48,550 nt of DNA from an uncultured Bacteroidota bacterium (lineage in GTDB: Bacteria; Bacteroidota; Bacteroidia; Flavobacteriales_F; PHOS-HE28): the NCBI GenBank assembly GCA_902826215.1, contig CADEDY010000028.1:1-48550 (forward strand), read 5' to 3'. Of the stretch, positions 16,482 through 24,107 are shown piece after piece. The position numbers and the translations under genes were made by a program. Every line of letters begins with the position of its first letter. Positions within the stretch are counted from its first letter, which is position 1. Below the pieces are notes generated by a model that saw only the letters and a program-made list of their open reading frames with translations, had not been told where the DNA came from and did no database searches.

Positions 16482-17798
16482 TTATGCCACCCATTCGCCT
16501 AAAAGATATCTCGAAAGAAAGAATGTTTGAAGTGCTAGACCAATGATCCAACTCAGCAATAAGAGGTAACGACGAGCATATTGAGCCGTGGAACTCGCAG
16601 CCAAGGTCATAGTAATGAACAGGGACGCTGCTGCGAACAAAGAGAAGGTTCTGATGTGCACGAAGGAGCCGAAGAGCAGAGTGAAAATCAGGATCACCAG
16701 GAATACCACCCCCCATTTTCCGATCGTAAGTTCGAATCGGGACCGTTCATAGAAGTGTAAGGCAACGAATGCGAATGGGGTGGCATACACGAATCGATTG
16801 AGGCTGTATAGTTCCCCGTTCCTCAAGAAAAGTGCGATCATGGAGACCACAAAAAGATAGGTCAGCGAAAGGAGCAGTGGAAGTCGGGGTTGAACACGGC
16901 GGAATATCGACCGGCGCACATTTGCCAATATCCCAACACCGCAGAGCAGTCCGAATAAGAGTGCGGATGCGTCGAGCTTCACCACTGCGCCTCCGCCCCA
17001 CGACGAGAGCGGTAGTTCCGGGAACTTGATCGTGTTGCCGTAACTCGCTTGTGCTTCATAGAACCCGAACCATGACCCTGTGTCGTGGTGTTGGATCGCC
17101 ATTACTGCGAACAAGCCGATCCCACTGGTGATCAATGCAAGCACTCCGAATTTGAACTTCTCCCAAAGCGGCCTTTCGCCGAAAGCGAACATCAGAAGAA
17201 CTGCGGGAAGCAACGCGGTGAACGCTGGTCGAGCTAGCGTGCACCAGAACAAAGCACCCAGAACGATCCACCACTTACTTCGGTTCGCGCCGATCAACAT
17301 TGCGCAGCCGCCCATGTAGAATGTGGCCTCCGAATAGGGCAGAAAGAGGAAGAACAAGGTGGGGAGAGTGGTGAAGGTGAGAATGGTCCACCTTGAGGGC
17401 TCAAACTCTCGGATCAGTGCCCATGAACCGACCAAGTAACAGATCAAGTTGAAGATGGCTATGGTGAGTCCTCCACCTCCCACTGCTCTCCACATCGCGG
17501 GAAATAAAGGAAAGAAAGCAGGGCTTTCATCCCGATAGCCATGCTCCATGATACCTTCATAATGAACGGCGTCGAATTGGATCAGCGATGAAAGTGTGAC
17601 CCTTGGGATCACGGAAAGTTGAGCTAATGTGAAGACTATGATCAACAAAGAGATTAGGCTGACGATCATCAATGCAAACGGATGCAACAAAGCGCTCCAT
17701 CGCGCTGTTGTTGGGTTCCTAGTATCTCTGCCAACCACTGCCCTTAAGGATTTTCTTGATTCTGGATACATACCTTGGCTTCCGCCACCAAACATCAT
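16482..17798 (-). CDS. PIG-V-like mannosyltransferase (GT-C membrane glycosyltransferase)
   Basis: A protein of about 438 residues with roughly ten hydrophobic segments. After the first helix comes the pattern QFDAVHYEGIMEHGY, then AFFPLFPAMWR, which resembles the catalytic loop of PIG-V/GPI mannosyltransferase II (W/F-D-x-x-H/W-Y...FFPLYP); the Asp is the likely catalytic acid/base. Such enzymes use dolichyl- or undecaprenyl-phosphate sugars outside the membrane. The start is uncertain: two adjacent ATGs (17793-17798) and another at 17771 are possible, and a TTG lies further upstream. Base composition is visibly less GC-rich than in the neighbours. It is divergent from the T9SS propeller gene, with about 40 bases between starts. 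Confidence 0.78.
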   Translation of the reverse strand: MMFGGGSQGMYPESRKSLRAVVGRDTRNPTTARWSALLHPFALMIVSLISLLIIVFTLAQLSVIPRVTLSSLIQFDAVHYEGIMEHGYRDESPAFFPLFPAMWRAVGGGGLTIAIFNLICYLVGSWALIREFEPSRWTILTFTTLPTLFFLFLPYSEATFYMGGCAMLIGANRSKWWIVLGALFWCTLARPAFTALLPAVLLMFAFGERPLWEKFKFGVLALITSGIGLFAVMAIQHHDTGSWFGFYEAQASYGNTIKFPELPLSSWGGGAVVKLDASALLFGLLCGVGILANVRRSIFRRVQPRLPLLLSLTYLFVVSMIALFLRNGELYSLNRFVYATPFAFVALHFYERSRFELTIGKWGVVFLVILIFTLLFGSFVHIRTFSLFAAASLFITMTLAASSTAQYARRYLLLLSWIIGLALQTFFLSRYLLGEWVA

Positions 17799-17838
17799 TA
17801 TTCCGTACGAGGGCAATATCGTGATTCGCTTCAAAACT

Positions 17839-19269
17839 ATGACCAAGTTCCTCGGATTACTGTTGATCTTTGCTTTGTGCTCGATAGGGCTTCAAGGACA
17901 AGAGACGTGGCGTAGATCTTTTGGAGGCGCTGGATCGGACTCAGGCCGTGACATAGTTGATGCAGACGGAGGCTATCTTGCAATTGGATCGACGGGATCG
18001 TTTGGGAATGGAGGTGATGTATACGCGGTTCGGATGATGAACGATGGTTCACCGGTTTGGACTTCTTATTACGGTGGAGATGGTGTCCAAGTCGGAAAGG
18101 GGGCGATCCCAGTTGAGGATGGTTTCTGGATCGCAGGAAGTACCTCGAACGGTGGTCAAGGAGGGTATGATATGTTGCTTATCTCCATTGATCAGTCGGG
18201 TGCAACGAATTGGGTAAGGACATATGGTTCCGATGATTGGGATTTCTGCAATGACATGATCCCATTCAATGCCGGTGCCCTTTTGGTCGGTTCAACATAT
18301 TCGACAGGGGACCAAGTTCCATTCTTGATCCATGTCGATCTCAATGGGGATGAGGTATGGTCACAATCGTTGGATCAGAGCGGTGAGATCCTAGGGGTTT
18401 CTGCGTGTGATGATGGAGGTTTCATTGTGTCTGGACGACTTGGAGATCTTTCGACCGATTCAACGCGTTCCTTCGTAGCACGGTTTGATCAGAACGGAGG
18501 AATGGTATGGCTTACCGACTTTGATCCGGGCGGGATCTCCTACGCCCATTCCGTAGTTCAGATGACCAATGGAACCTTCGTATCCAGCGGGGGGACCAGG
18601 AATGGAGAGGATCATATGCAGATCCAAGCTCAGGAGTTCACTGCAGAGGGAATCCTTGGATGGAATAGCCGATATGGTTCCGGCGGGGATTTTGAAGGAC
18701 GAGGTATTGTTGAGACACAAGACCAAGGGTTTGGAATAGCTGGTTACAACGCCGTTTTCAGTGCTGGGGGACGTGATATGTATTTGCTTCGAGCTGACCC
18801 GAATGGCGATTTCCTGTTTGGGAAGAACTACGGAGGCGGTGGTGACGATGAAGGATACAGCGTGATCCAGGGAACCGATGGCGGTTTTTTAGTGATCGGG
18901 GAAGCTCGGTCCCACGGCCCAGGTATCCAATCCCTGTTCGTTGTCAAAACCTTTGAAGATGGAGAGACGGAAGTGGATGAAGTGATCCAGTATTTCGACC
19001 CCGTCTCCGTGCCGTCACTCAATTCGCAGCCACCGCAGTCAATTTCCCCATGCCCCGCTCTTGCAGGAACTTCGGTCTCGATCGGGCAAGGAAGGACAGA
19101 CCTTCGTTCCTATCGTTTGATGAACATGCAAGGGCAGGTGGTCGACGCTGGACGTGTGATCGATGGTAGCATCTTCCTTCGAGCAGATCTTCGAGGTGCG
19201 TACGTGTTGGAGGTGCTGGATCTGCAAGGCATGCGGAGTCGATTCCGTGCGATCATTGCGGGGAATTGA
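17839..19269 (+). CDS. secreted beta-propeller-like repeat protein with T9SS C-terminal domain
   Basis: A 476-residue protein with signal peptide (MTKFLGLLLIFALCSIGLQGQ). The body is a tandem of about 55-residue repeats of the form W-x-R-x-(Y/F)-GG-x-G-x-D-x-G...(DGG)(F/Y)xxxGx(T/S)xS(F/N)GxGxxDxxxxRxxxxG, ending near residue 380. This is the bacterial delta-60/propeller-type repeat common in Bacteroidota surface proteins. The last ~75 residues (RSYRLMNMQGQVVDAGRV...LRADLRGAYVLEVLDLQG) look like a type A T9SS sorting domain, so the protein is probably exported and attached to the surface. The ATG at 17839 starts the signal peptide. Composition is AT-richer than the genome average here, like the divergent neighbour. 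Confidence 0.85.
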   Translation: MTKFLGLLLIFALCSIGLQGQETWRRSFGGAGSDSGRDIVDADGGYLAIGSTGSFGNGGDVYAVRMMNDGSPVWTSYYGGDGVQVGKGAIPVEDGFWIAGSTSNGGQGGYDMLLISIDQSGATNWVRTYGSDDWDFCNDMIPFNAGALLVGSTYSTGDQVPFLIHVDLNGDEVWSQSLDQSGEILGVSACDDGGFIVSGRLGDLSTDSTRSFVARFDQNGGMVWLTDFDPGGISYAHSVVQMTNGTFVSSGGTRNGEDHMQIQAQEFTAEGILGWNSRYGSGGDFEGRGIVETQDQGFGIAGYNAVFSAGGRDMYLLRADPNGDFLFGKNYGGGGDDEGYSVIQGTDGGFLVIGEARSHGPGIQSLFVVKTFEDGETEVDEVIQYFDPVSVPSLNSQPPQSISPCPALAGTSVSIGQGRTDLRSYRLMNMQGQVVDAGRVIDGSIFLRADLRGAYVLEVLDLQGMRSRFRAIIAGN

Positions 19270-19333
19270 TCCACTCGTATCCGATCATCTGATCCTCGGT
19301 CGTACTTTTCGAGCAACCGAACTACCGGTGTGG

Positions 19334-20032
19334 ATGGAAGAGACCGTCGTACTTGTTCTTCGTTGGATACACATCGCTGCGGGCTTCTCGGCGCTTGTGG
19401 TCGCGCCCCTCGCCATGTTGGCGAAGAAAGGGGGTGATGCGCATCGCCGCTGGGGAAAGTGGTTCTTCTACGCTATGGCCGTGGTGGCGGTCACGGCCAT
19501 CATTATCGGTATTCTGCACGTCAACATCTTCTTGTCCTTGGTCGCCGTCTTCAGCTTTCATTTGGTTGCATCCGGGTATCGCGCGCTCTACCACAAGCGG
19601 GTCCACGAGGGACAACGTCCGGGGCTCTACGATATCCTGTTGCAAAGCATTGCGGGGGTGGTGAATGGCGGACTTTTCATTTGGGGCTTCACGAACCTCG
19701 TGCTAGGTGATCGGGGCAGCTCGGTCCTTTTCCTCGTTTTCGGACTCATCGGCAGTCTCTTCGTGTGGCGAAACATGCAGCGTTTCTACAAGCGAGCACA
19801 CGACAAGCACGAATGGCTCTATGCGCACATCTCCGGCTTCCTCGGCGGCTACATCGCCACGGTGTCCGCCTTCAGCGCGGTGAACATGACATTCATCAAA
19901 CCGGTGTGGTTGCAATGGCTGTGGCCCACCATCATCGGTTCGCCATTGATCTTTCTCTGGGTGGGGTACTACAAGAAGAAACTGACCCGAGGCCGTCGTG
20001 CACGCGATGTCATGGACGTCCGTATCCGTTGA
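19334..20032 (+). CDS. DUF2306-type multipass membrane protein
   Basis: A 232-residue protein with six or seven hydrophobic segments. The N terminus has the pattern LRWIHIAAGFSALVVAPLAMLAKKGGDAHRRWGKWFFYAM, typical of DUF2306 membrane proteins (HxxxG...KGG..HRR.G). The middle (FHLVASGYRALYHKR) and the C-terminal part hold further helices and conserved-looking His residues; no enzymatic motif is recognisable. I chose the ATG at 19334 because the upstream part of the frame is read from the end of the preceding gene. Function unknown. It stands alone between the T9SS gene and the polysaccharide cluster. Confidence 0.75.
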   Translation: MEETVVLVLRWIHIAAGFSALVVAPLAMLAKKGGDAHRRWGKWFFYAMAVVAVTAIIIGILHVNIFLSLVAVFSFHLVASGYRALYHKRVHEGQRPGLYDILLQSIAGVVNGGLFIWGFTNLVLGDRGSSVLFLVFGLIGSLFVWRNMQRFYKRAHDKHEWLYAHISGFLGGYIATVSAFSAVNMTFIKPVWLQWLWPTIIGSPLIFLWVGYYKKKLTRGRRARDVMDVRIR

Positions 20033-20085
20033 CCTTCGACGCCGTTGAAGGGGAGGTGATCGCCTCCCAACCGAGCGCGTAAGGG

Positions 20086-20093
20086 TACATTTG
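20086..20093 (+). promoter_or_regulatory. TAnnTTTG -7 box for the polysaccharide operon
   Basis: TACATTTG, 13 bases before the ATG of the first glycosyltransferase at 20107, is a likely promoter for the four overlapping genes. Confidence 0.5.
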
Positions 20094-20106
20094 GCCGCTT
20101 CCCAGA

Positions 20107-21213
20107 ATGACCTCCACGGCCAGCGGATCTCAACGACGCGTATTGGTGCTCTATACCGAGTTGGCGCCGTATGTGTTGGCCTGCCTCAATGCCTTCGTTG
20201 AACGGTCCGATGTGCGGATCGATCTGGTCCGGTGGCCCGTGAATGCCGAAGCACCCTTCGATCTCGATTTCCATCCTTCCATCACGGTCCATGACCGACG
20301 TGATCTTGACGACGACGGATTGCTCGTACTGGCCCAGCGGGTCGATCCCGATCTGGTGCTTGCCAGTGGGTGGGTGGATAAAGGCTACTTGAAGGTCTGT
20401 CGGGCGATGCGATCGGAACGCATCGCGACGGTGATGACCTTCGACACGGCGTGGCGAGGGTCCTTGAAGCAGTTCGTTTCATCGATCCTTGGCCGTTTCT
20501 GGGTACCTCGCACGTACAGCCACGCCTGGGCGACAGGTGATCGCCAAGCGCACTATGCCCGCCACCTGGGCTACCGGAAAGAGAATATCCGAAAGGGATT
20601 CTATGCAGCGGACACCAAGGCTTTCCTTGCGCCGAACGTGGCGGCACAGGAGAGCCGATCGACCACCTACCCACACCGTTTCATCTGTGTGGCCCGGTAT
20701 ATACCCACCAAGGGTCAACAGGTGCTTTGCGATGCGTTCGCTGCACTGTGCGATGAAGGCAAGGCCGGAGATTGGGAGTTGCATCTCGTCGGTGTCGGTG
20801 AGCAATGGGATGCCGTTCGGAACAGTGCTACGGGCCGTCATCCACGCATCGTTCACCGCGGCTTCGTTCAAGCCAAGGACATGCCCGATGTGTTGCAACA
20901 AGCTGGTGTTTCGGTCCTGCCCAGCTTGTATGAACCCTGGGGCGTGGTGGTGCAGGAACATGCCTGCATGGGCCTGCCACTGCTTCTGAGCGACGCGGTG
21001 GGAGCGAAGGAGCGATTCATGGAAGTAGGCGTGAATGGCGATGTGCACCGCGCAGGTGATGTCCTCGACCTCAAGCGCTCATTGCGGTCCGTTGTAGAAC
21101 GAAGCGATGCGGAACTGCTTGCGATGGGCGAACGCTCGGCAAAACTCGGTGGTGCCTGGACCCCAGAGCATTGGGCTGAGGTGGCCAACGAATTGCTCAA
21201 CACAAAGCCATGA
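20107..21213 (+). CDS. glycosyltransferase family 4
   Basis: A 368-residue GT-B glycosyltransferase. The N-terminal half binds the acceptor. The C-terminal half (from about residue 200, HRFICVARYIPTKGQQVL) has the Glycos_transf_1 pattern, with the E-x7-E nucleotide-sugar motif in EPWGVVVQEHACMGLPLL. It would transfer a sugar from an NDP donor with retention, building an extracellular polysaccharide or O-antigen-like chain at the cytoplasmic face. The specific sugar cannot be read. It is the first of four genes with 4-base overlaps; the next start (21210) lies inside its stop. Confidence 0.92.
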   Translation: MTSTASGSQRRVLVLYTELAPYVLACLNAFVERSDVRIDLVRWPVNAEAPFDLDFHPSITVHDRRDLDDDGLLVLAQRVDPDLVLASGWVDKGYLKVCRAMRSERIATVMTFDTAWRGSLKQFVSSILGRFWVPRTYSHAWATGDRQAHYARHLGYRKENIRKGFYAADTKAFLAPNVAAQESRSTTYPHRFICVARYIPTKGQQVLCDAFAALCDEGKAGDWELHLVGVGEQWDAVRNSATGRHPRIVHRGFVQAKDMPDVLQQAGVSVLPSLYEPWGVVVQEHACMGLPLLLSDAVGAKERFMEVGVNGDVHRAGDVLDLKRSLRSVVERSDAELLAMGERSAKLGGAWTPEHWAEVANELLNTKP

Positions 21214-22352
21214 ACAAGCCACGTGTTCTGGTCTTCATCGATTGGTACAAGCCTTACTACAAAGCCGGTGGACCCGTGCGAAGCATGGTGAATCTTGTCG
21301 ATCACTTGAGTGATCGCGTCGACTTCTGCATCGTGACGGGTGACCGCGACTACATGGCCACGAAGAACGAAGCCAACGTGCCCGTTGATCAGTGGGTAGA
21401 AGGGGATCCTGGCGAACAAGTGAGGTACGTTTCACCGAGCAGTCGGTCTTTCACCAAGTGGCGGATGTTGCTCAATGAAGCGAGGTACGACGTGGTGTAC
21501 ATCAATGGACTTTACTCGCGCTGGTCCAGCATTGTTCCGCTTTGGCTGCTGCGCGGATCGAAGCAGCGTCGCATCGTTGCGGTGCGTGGCATGCTGGCGA
21601 AAGGTCCGATGCGACAAGGTGCCCTCAAGAAGCGCTTCTTCCTCTTTGCCATGAAAGTGCTGGGCTGCTTCAAGGGCGTGGAATTCCAGGCGACGAACGA
21701 AGAGGAAGTGCAGGATGTCCAACGATGGATCGGGACGGATGTGAAAGTGCATCTGGTGCAGAACCTCGCTCGCAGGTTGACGTCGACGATCGCTGAAGGC
21801 ATCGCAAAGACCAAAGGCGAATTGCGATTGGTGAGCTTGGCCCGGATCGCTGAGGAGAAGAACACGCTCTTCGCGATCGAGCGATTGGTCGGTGTGACCG
21901 GGCACGTGCGCTTCGATCTGTACGGAACGGTGTATGATGAAGCCTACTTCGAGCGTTGCAAAGCGGCCATTGCTCGGCTTCCAGCGAACATCGAGGTGAT
22001 CTGGCACGGCCAGTTGCCCCAAGAGCAAGGCGCTGAGGTGCTGACCACGTCCCATGCGCTCTTCATGCCCAGTGTGGGTGAGAACTTCGGACACACGATG
22101 CTCGAAGCACTGAGTGTGGGAAGGCCCTTGTTGATCAGTGATCGCACGCCTTGGCGCGAACTAGAAGCATACAAGGCAGGCTGGGACCTGCCATTGGAAG
22201 CACCCGAACGCTACACCGCAGTCATCCAAGAGCTGGTTGACCTGGATCAGGAAGCATACGATGCACTTGCTCATGGCGCGTTGGCCCTGGGCGTGCGATA
22301 TTTGAACGATCCTGCACCCATCGAGCGCAGCTATGCCATGTTCAAAGGATGA
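21210..22352 (+). CDS. glycosyltransferase family 4
   Basis: A 380-residue GT4 enzyme. The N-terminal domain begins VLVFIDWYKPYYKAGGPVRSMVNLVDHL, the usual substrate loop for this group. The C-terminal domain carries LRLVSLARIAEEKNTL and the E-x7-E motif in GENFGHTMLEALSVGRPLL. It overlaps both neighbours by ATGA (21210-21213 and 22349-22352). Together with the flanking GT4, acetyltransferase and GT2 it would assemble one decorated repeat unit; donor and order are unknown. Confidence 0.92.
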   Translation: MNKPRVLVFIDWYKPYYKAGGPVRSMVNLVDHLSDRVDFCIVTGDRDYMATKNEANVPVDQWVEGDPGEQVRYVSPSSRSFTKWRMLLNEARYDVVYINGLYSRWSSIVPLWLLRGSKQRRIVAVRGMLAKGPMRQGALKKRFFLFAMKVLGCFKGVEFQATNEEEVQDVQRWIGTDVKVHLVQNLARRLTSTIAEGIAKTKGELRLVSLARIAEEKNTLFAIERLVGVTGHVRFDLYGTVYDEAYFERCKAAIARLPANIEVIWHGQLPQEQGAEVLTTSHALFMPSVGENFGHTMLEALSVGRPLLISDRTPWRELEAYKAGWDLPLEAPERYTAVIQELVDLDQEAYDALAHGALALGVRYLNDPAPIERSYAMFKG

Positions 22353-22915
22353 CCGTTCCTCGCAAACAAGTCGACCTCCGTCGCTTCGACAATTCCGCCA
22401 GCTTCCATCCCGGTGCTGGTGTGATCAAACGCACGCTGTGGTATTTCGTGAATGCGCTCTTCTTCATCAACCCGGCCTTTCCGTTCCGTTCGCCTAAGCC
22501 ATTCCTGTTGCGCTTATTCGGCGCGAAGGTGGGGAAGGGGGTAGTGATCCATCCCGGGGTCAACATCAAGTTCCCTTGGCGCCTTTCCATCGGCGACCAC
22601 AGCTGGATCGGGCAACGCGTTTGGCTGGACAATCTCGATCAACTCACCATCGGCAACAACGTGGTGATCAGCCAAGGCGCACTCGTCATCCAAGGCAGTC
22701 ACGACTACAAGCGCATCGACTATCCCACCTACAGTAAACCGGTGGTGCTCGAGGATGGGTCCTGGATCGGCGCAGGTGCGATCGTCACGCTCGGCGTAAC
22801 GGTTCGCTCGCATGCGGTCTTGGCCGTCGGCAGCGTGGCGACCAAGGATCTGGAGCCCTACACCGTCTATCAAGGCAATCCGGCGGTGCCGGTGCGGGAA
22901 CGCGTGGTCGAGTGA
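22349..22915 (+). CDS. WcaF-type acetyltransferase (left-handed beta-helix)
   Basis: A 188-residue hexapeptide-repeat acetyltransferase of the WcaF/colanic-acid group. The N terminus has an amphipathic membrane-facing part (LWYFVNALFFINPAFPF). The repeats run from about residue 65 to 165 with the imperfect hexapeptide pattern (GKGVVIHPGVNIKF, IGNNVVISQGALV, GSWIGAGAIVTLGVTV). The conserved SHDYKRIDYP segment includes the likely catalytic His. It would O-acetylate a sugar of the polysaccharide built by the surrounding glycosyltransferases, using acetyl-CoA. Overlaps with both neighbours show tight coupling. Confidence 0.93.
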   Translation: MTVPRKQVDLRRFDNSASFHPGAGVIKRTLWYFVNALFFINPAFPFRSPKPFLLRLFGAKVGKGVVIHPGVNIKFPWRLSIGDHSWIGQRVWLDNLDQLTIGNNVVISQGALVIQGSHDYKRIDYPTYSKPVVLEDGSWIGAGAIVTLGVTVRSHAVLAVGSVATKDLEPYTVYQGNPAVPVRERVVE

Positions 22916-23661
22916 TGAAGGTCTCCCTGATCACGGTCTGTTTTAATGCTGGGCCTGTCCTTGCTGAAACGTTGGACAGTGTGCTGGCGCAGAGCCACAA
23001 CGACATCGAGATGATCGTGGTGGATGGCGCGAGCACCGACGGAACCGTCGATATTCTGGCGCGCTACTCGGAGCGATTGGATCACTGCATCAGCGAACCC
23101 GACAAAGGGATCTACGATGCCATGAACAAAGGTCTGAACCTCGCCACCGGTGATGTGATCGGCTTCGTCAACGCCGGTGATCTGTTGATGACGCCCGATG
23201 TCATCGCACAGGTGGTCGCGGTTTTCGCACGTACCCCGGTGGATGCGGTCTATGGCGACATCATCATGGTGGACGAGAACGACATCAACCTAGTGAAGCG
23301 TACCTGGCGCAGCGGGGGATACGATCGCGAACGTTTTCGTCAAGGCTGGATGCCGCCGCACATCGCCACCTTCATCCGCAAGTCGGTGTATGACAAATTC
23401 GGTCACTTCAACACGGACCTGCGCATTGCTGCCGATTACGAGATCCTGTTCCGGTTCCTCTACAAGCACCGGATCCCCACCACCCACTTGCCGGAGATCC
23501 TCGTTCGTTTCCGTCTAGGCGGTATGAGCAATGGAAGTGTGAAGCACGTGCTCAAGGCGAACACCGAAGTGCGCCGCTCCTGGGGCCTCAACGGCTTTCA
23601 GGCTCCGCCCTTGCTGGTCACGCGCAAGTTGTGGAGCAAGGTGATGCAGTTCTTCCACTGA
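22912..23661 (+). CDS. glycosyltransferase family 2 (WcaE-like)
   Basis: A 249-residue GT-A enzyme. It begins MMKVSLITVCFNAGPVLAETLDSVL, the standard GT2 nucleotide-binding strand-loop-helix, followed by IEMIVVDGASTDGT (the first acidic motif) and EPDKGIYDAMNKGL, characteristic of the WcaE/WcaA subgroup. AVYGDIIMVDEND holds the metal-binding D-x-D-like residues. Conserved tryptophans and a C-terminal ~60 residues match this group. It ends the four-gene operon and is convergent with the MmcQ-like gene 3 bases downstream. Confidence 0.92.
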   Translation: MMKVSLITVCFNAGPVLAETLDSVLAQSHNDIEMIVVDGASTDGTVDILARYSERLDHCISEPDKGIYDAMNKGLNLATGDVIGFVNAGDLLMTPDVIAQVVAVFARTPVDAVYGDIIMVDENDINLVKRTWRSGGYDRERFRQGWMPPHIATFIRKSVYDKFGHFNTDLRIAADYEILFRFLYKHRIPTTHLPEILVRFRLGGMSNGSVKHVLKANTEVRRSWGLNGFQAPPLLVTRKLWSKVMQFFH

Positions 23662-23664
23662 GCC

Positions 23665-23997
23665 TCATCGCTGCGCATGGGTATGGGCCGCGCGCAAAGC
23701 CTGCTCGAAGCCTTGAGGCGTCAGTTTGTTCAACTCAGCGATGGTCGCGCCCTTTGCACCCCACTTGGTCGGGTGTGGCCGGAAGGCTTCAGAATTCGAC
23801 TCGATCAACTTGGTCTGGAGTTCCACGTCGAGCATCAGAACAGCATGGCGCTCATCCAACCACAAGGTCATCAACGTTCGCCCAGGTTTGCCACCGGCAA
23901 GTTTGGGCGCCAAGCGGTACGCGGGTTTCCCGAAGTGATCGTACTCCTCCACGTTACCCAAGGACAAGGCAAGTTGCCGTGCTTCTTCCACGTTCAT
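23665..23997 (-). CDS. MmcQ/YjbR family protein
   Basis: A 110-residue protein of the YjbR/MmcQ family, with the expected N terminus (ALSLGNVEEYDHFGKPAYRL) and the central pattern LMTLWLDERHAVLMLDVEL. The fold resembles a double-wing DNA-binding domain, but no specific role has been shown and DNA binding is an inference from structure. The length is standard. It is convergent with the glycosyltransferase operon and divergent from the MuiA-like gene. Confidence 0.9.
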   Translation of the reverse strand: MNVEEARQLALSLGNVEEYDHFGKPAYRLAPKLAGGKPGRTLMTLWLDERHAVLMLDVELQTKLIESNSEAFRPHPTKWGAKGATIAELNKLTPQGFEQALRAAHTHAQR

Positions 23998-24107
23998 GTC
24001 CGAAAGCTATTCTGTTCATTCGGAAGAATTCGATCGCGACGTATGCAATGATCTCCTTCTTTGCATCGCTTATACGAACGGCTTGATCAGCCGTAACCAC
24101 ACCACAC

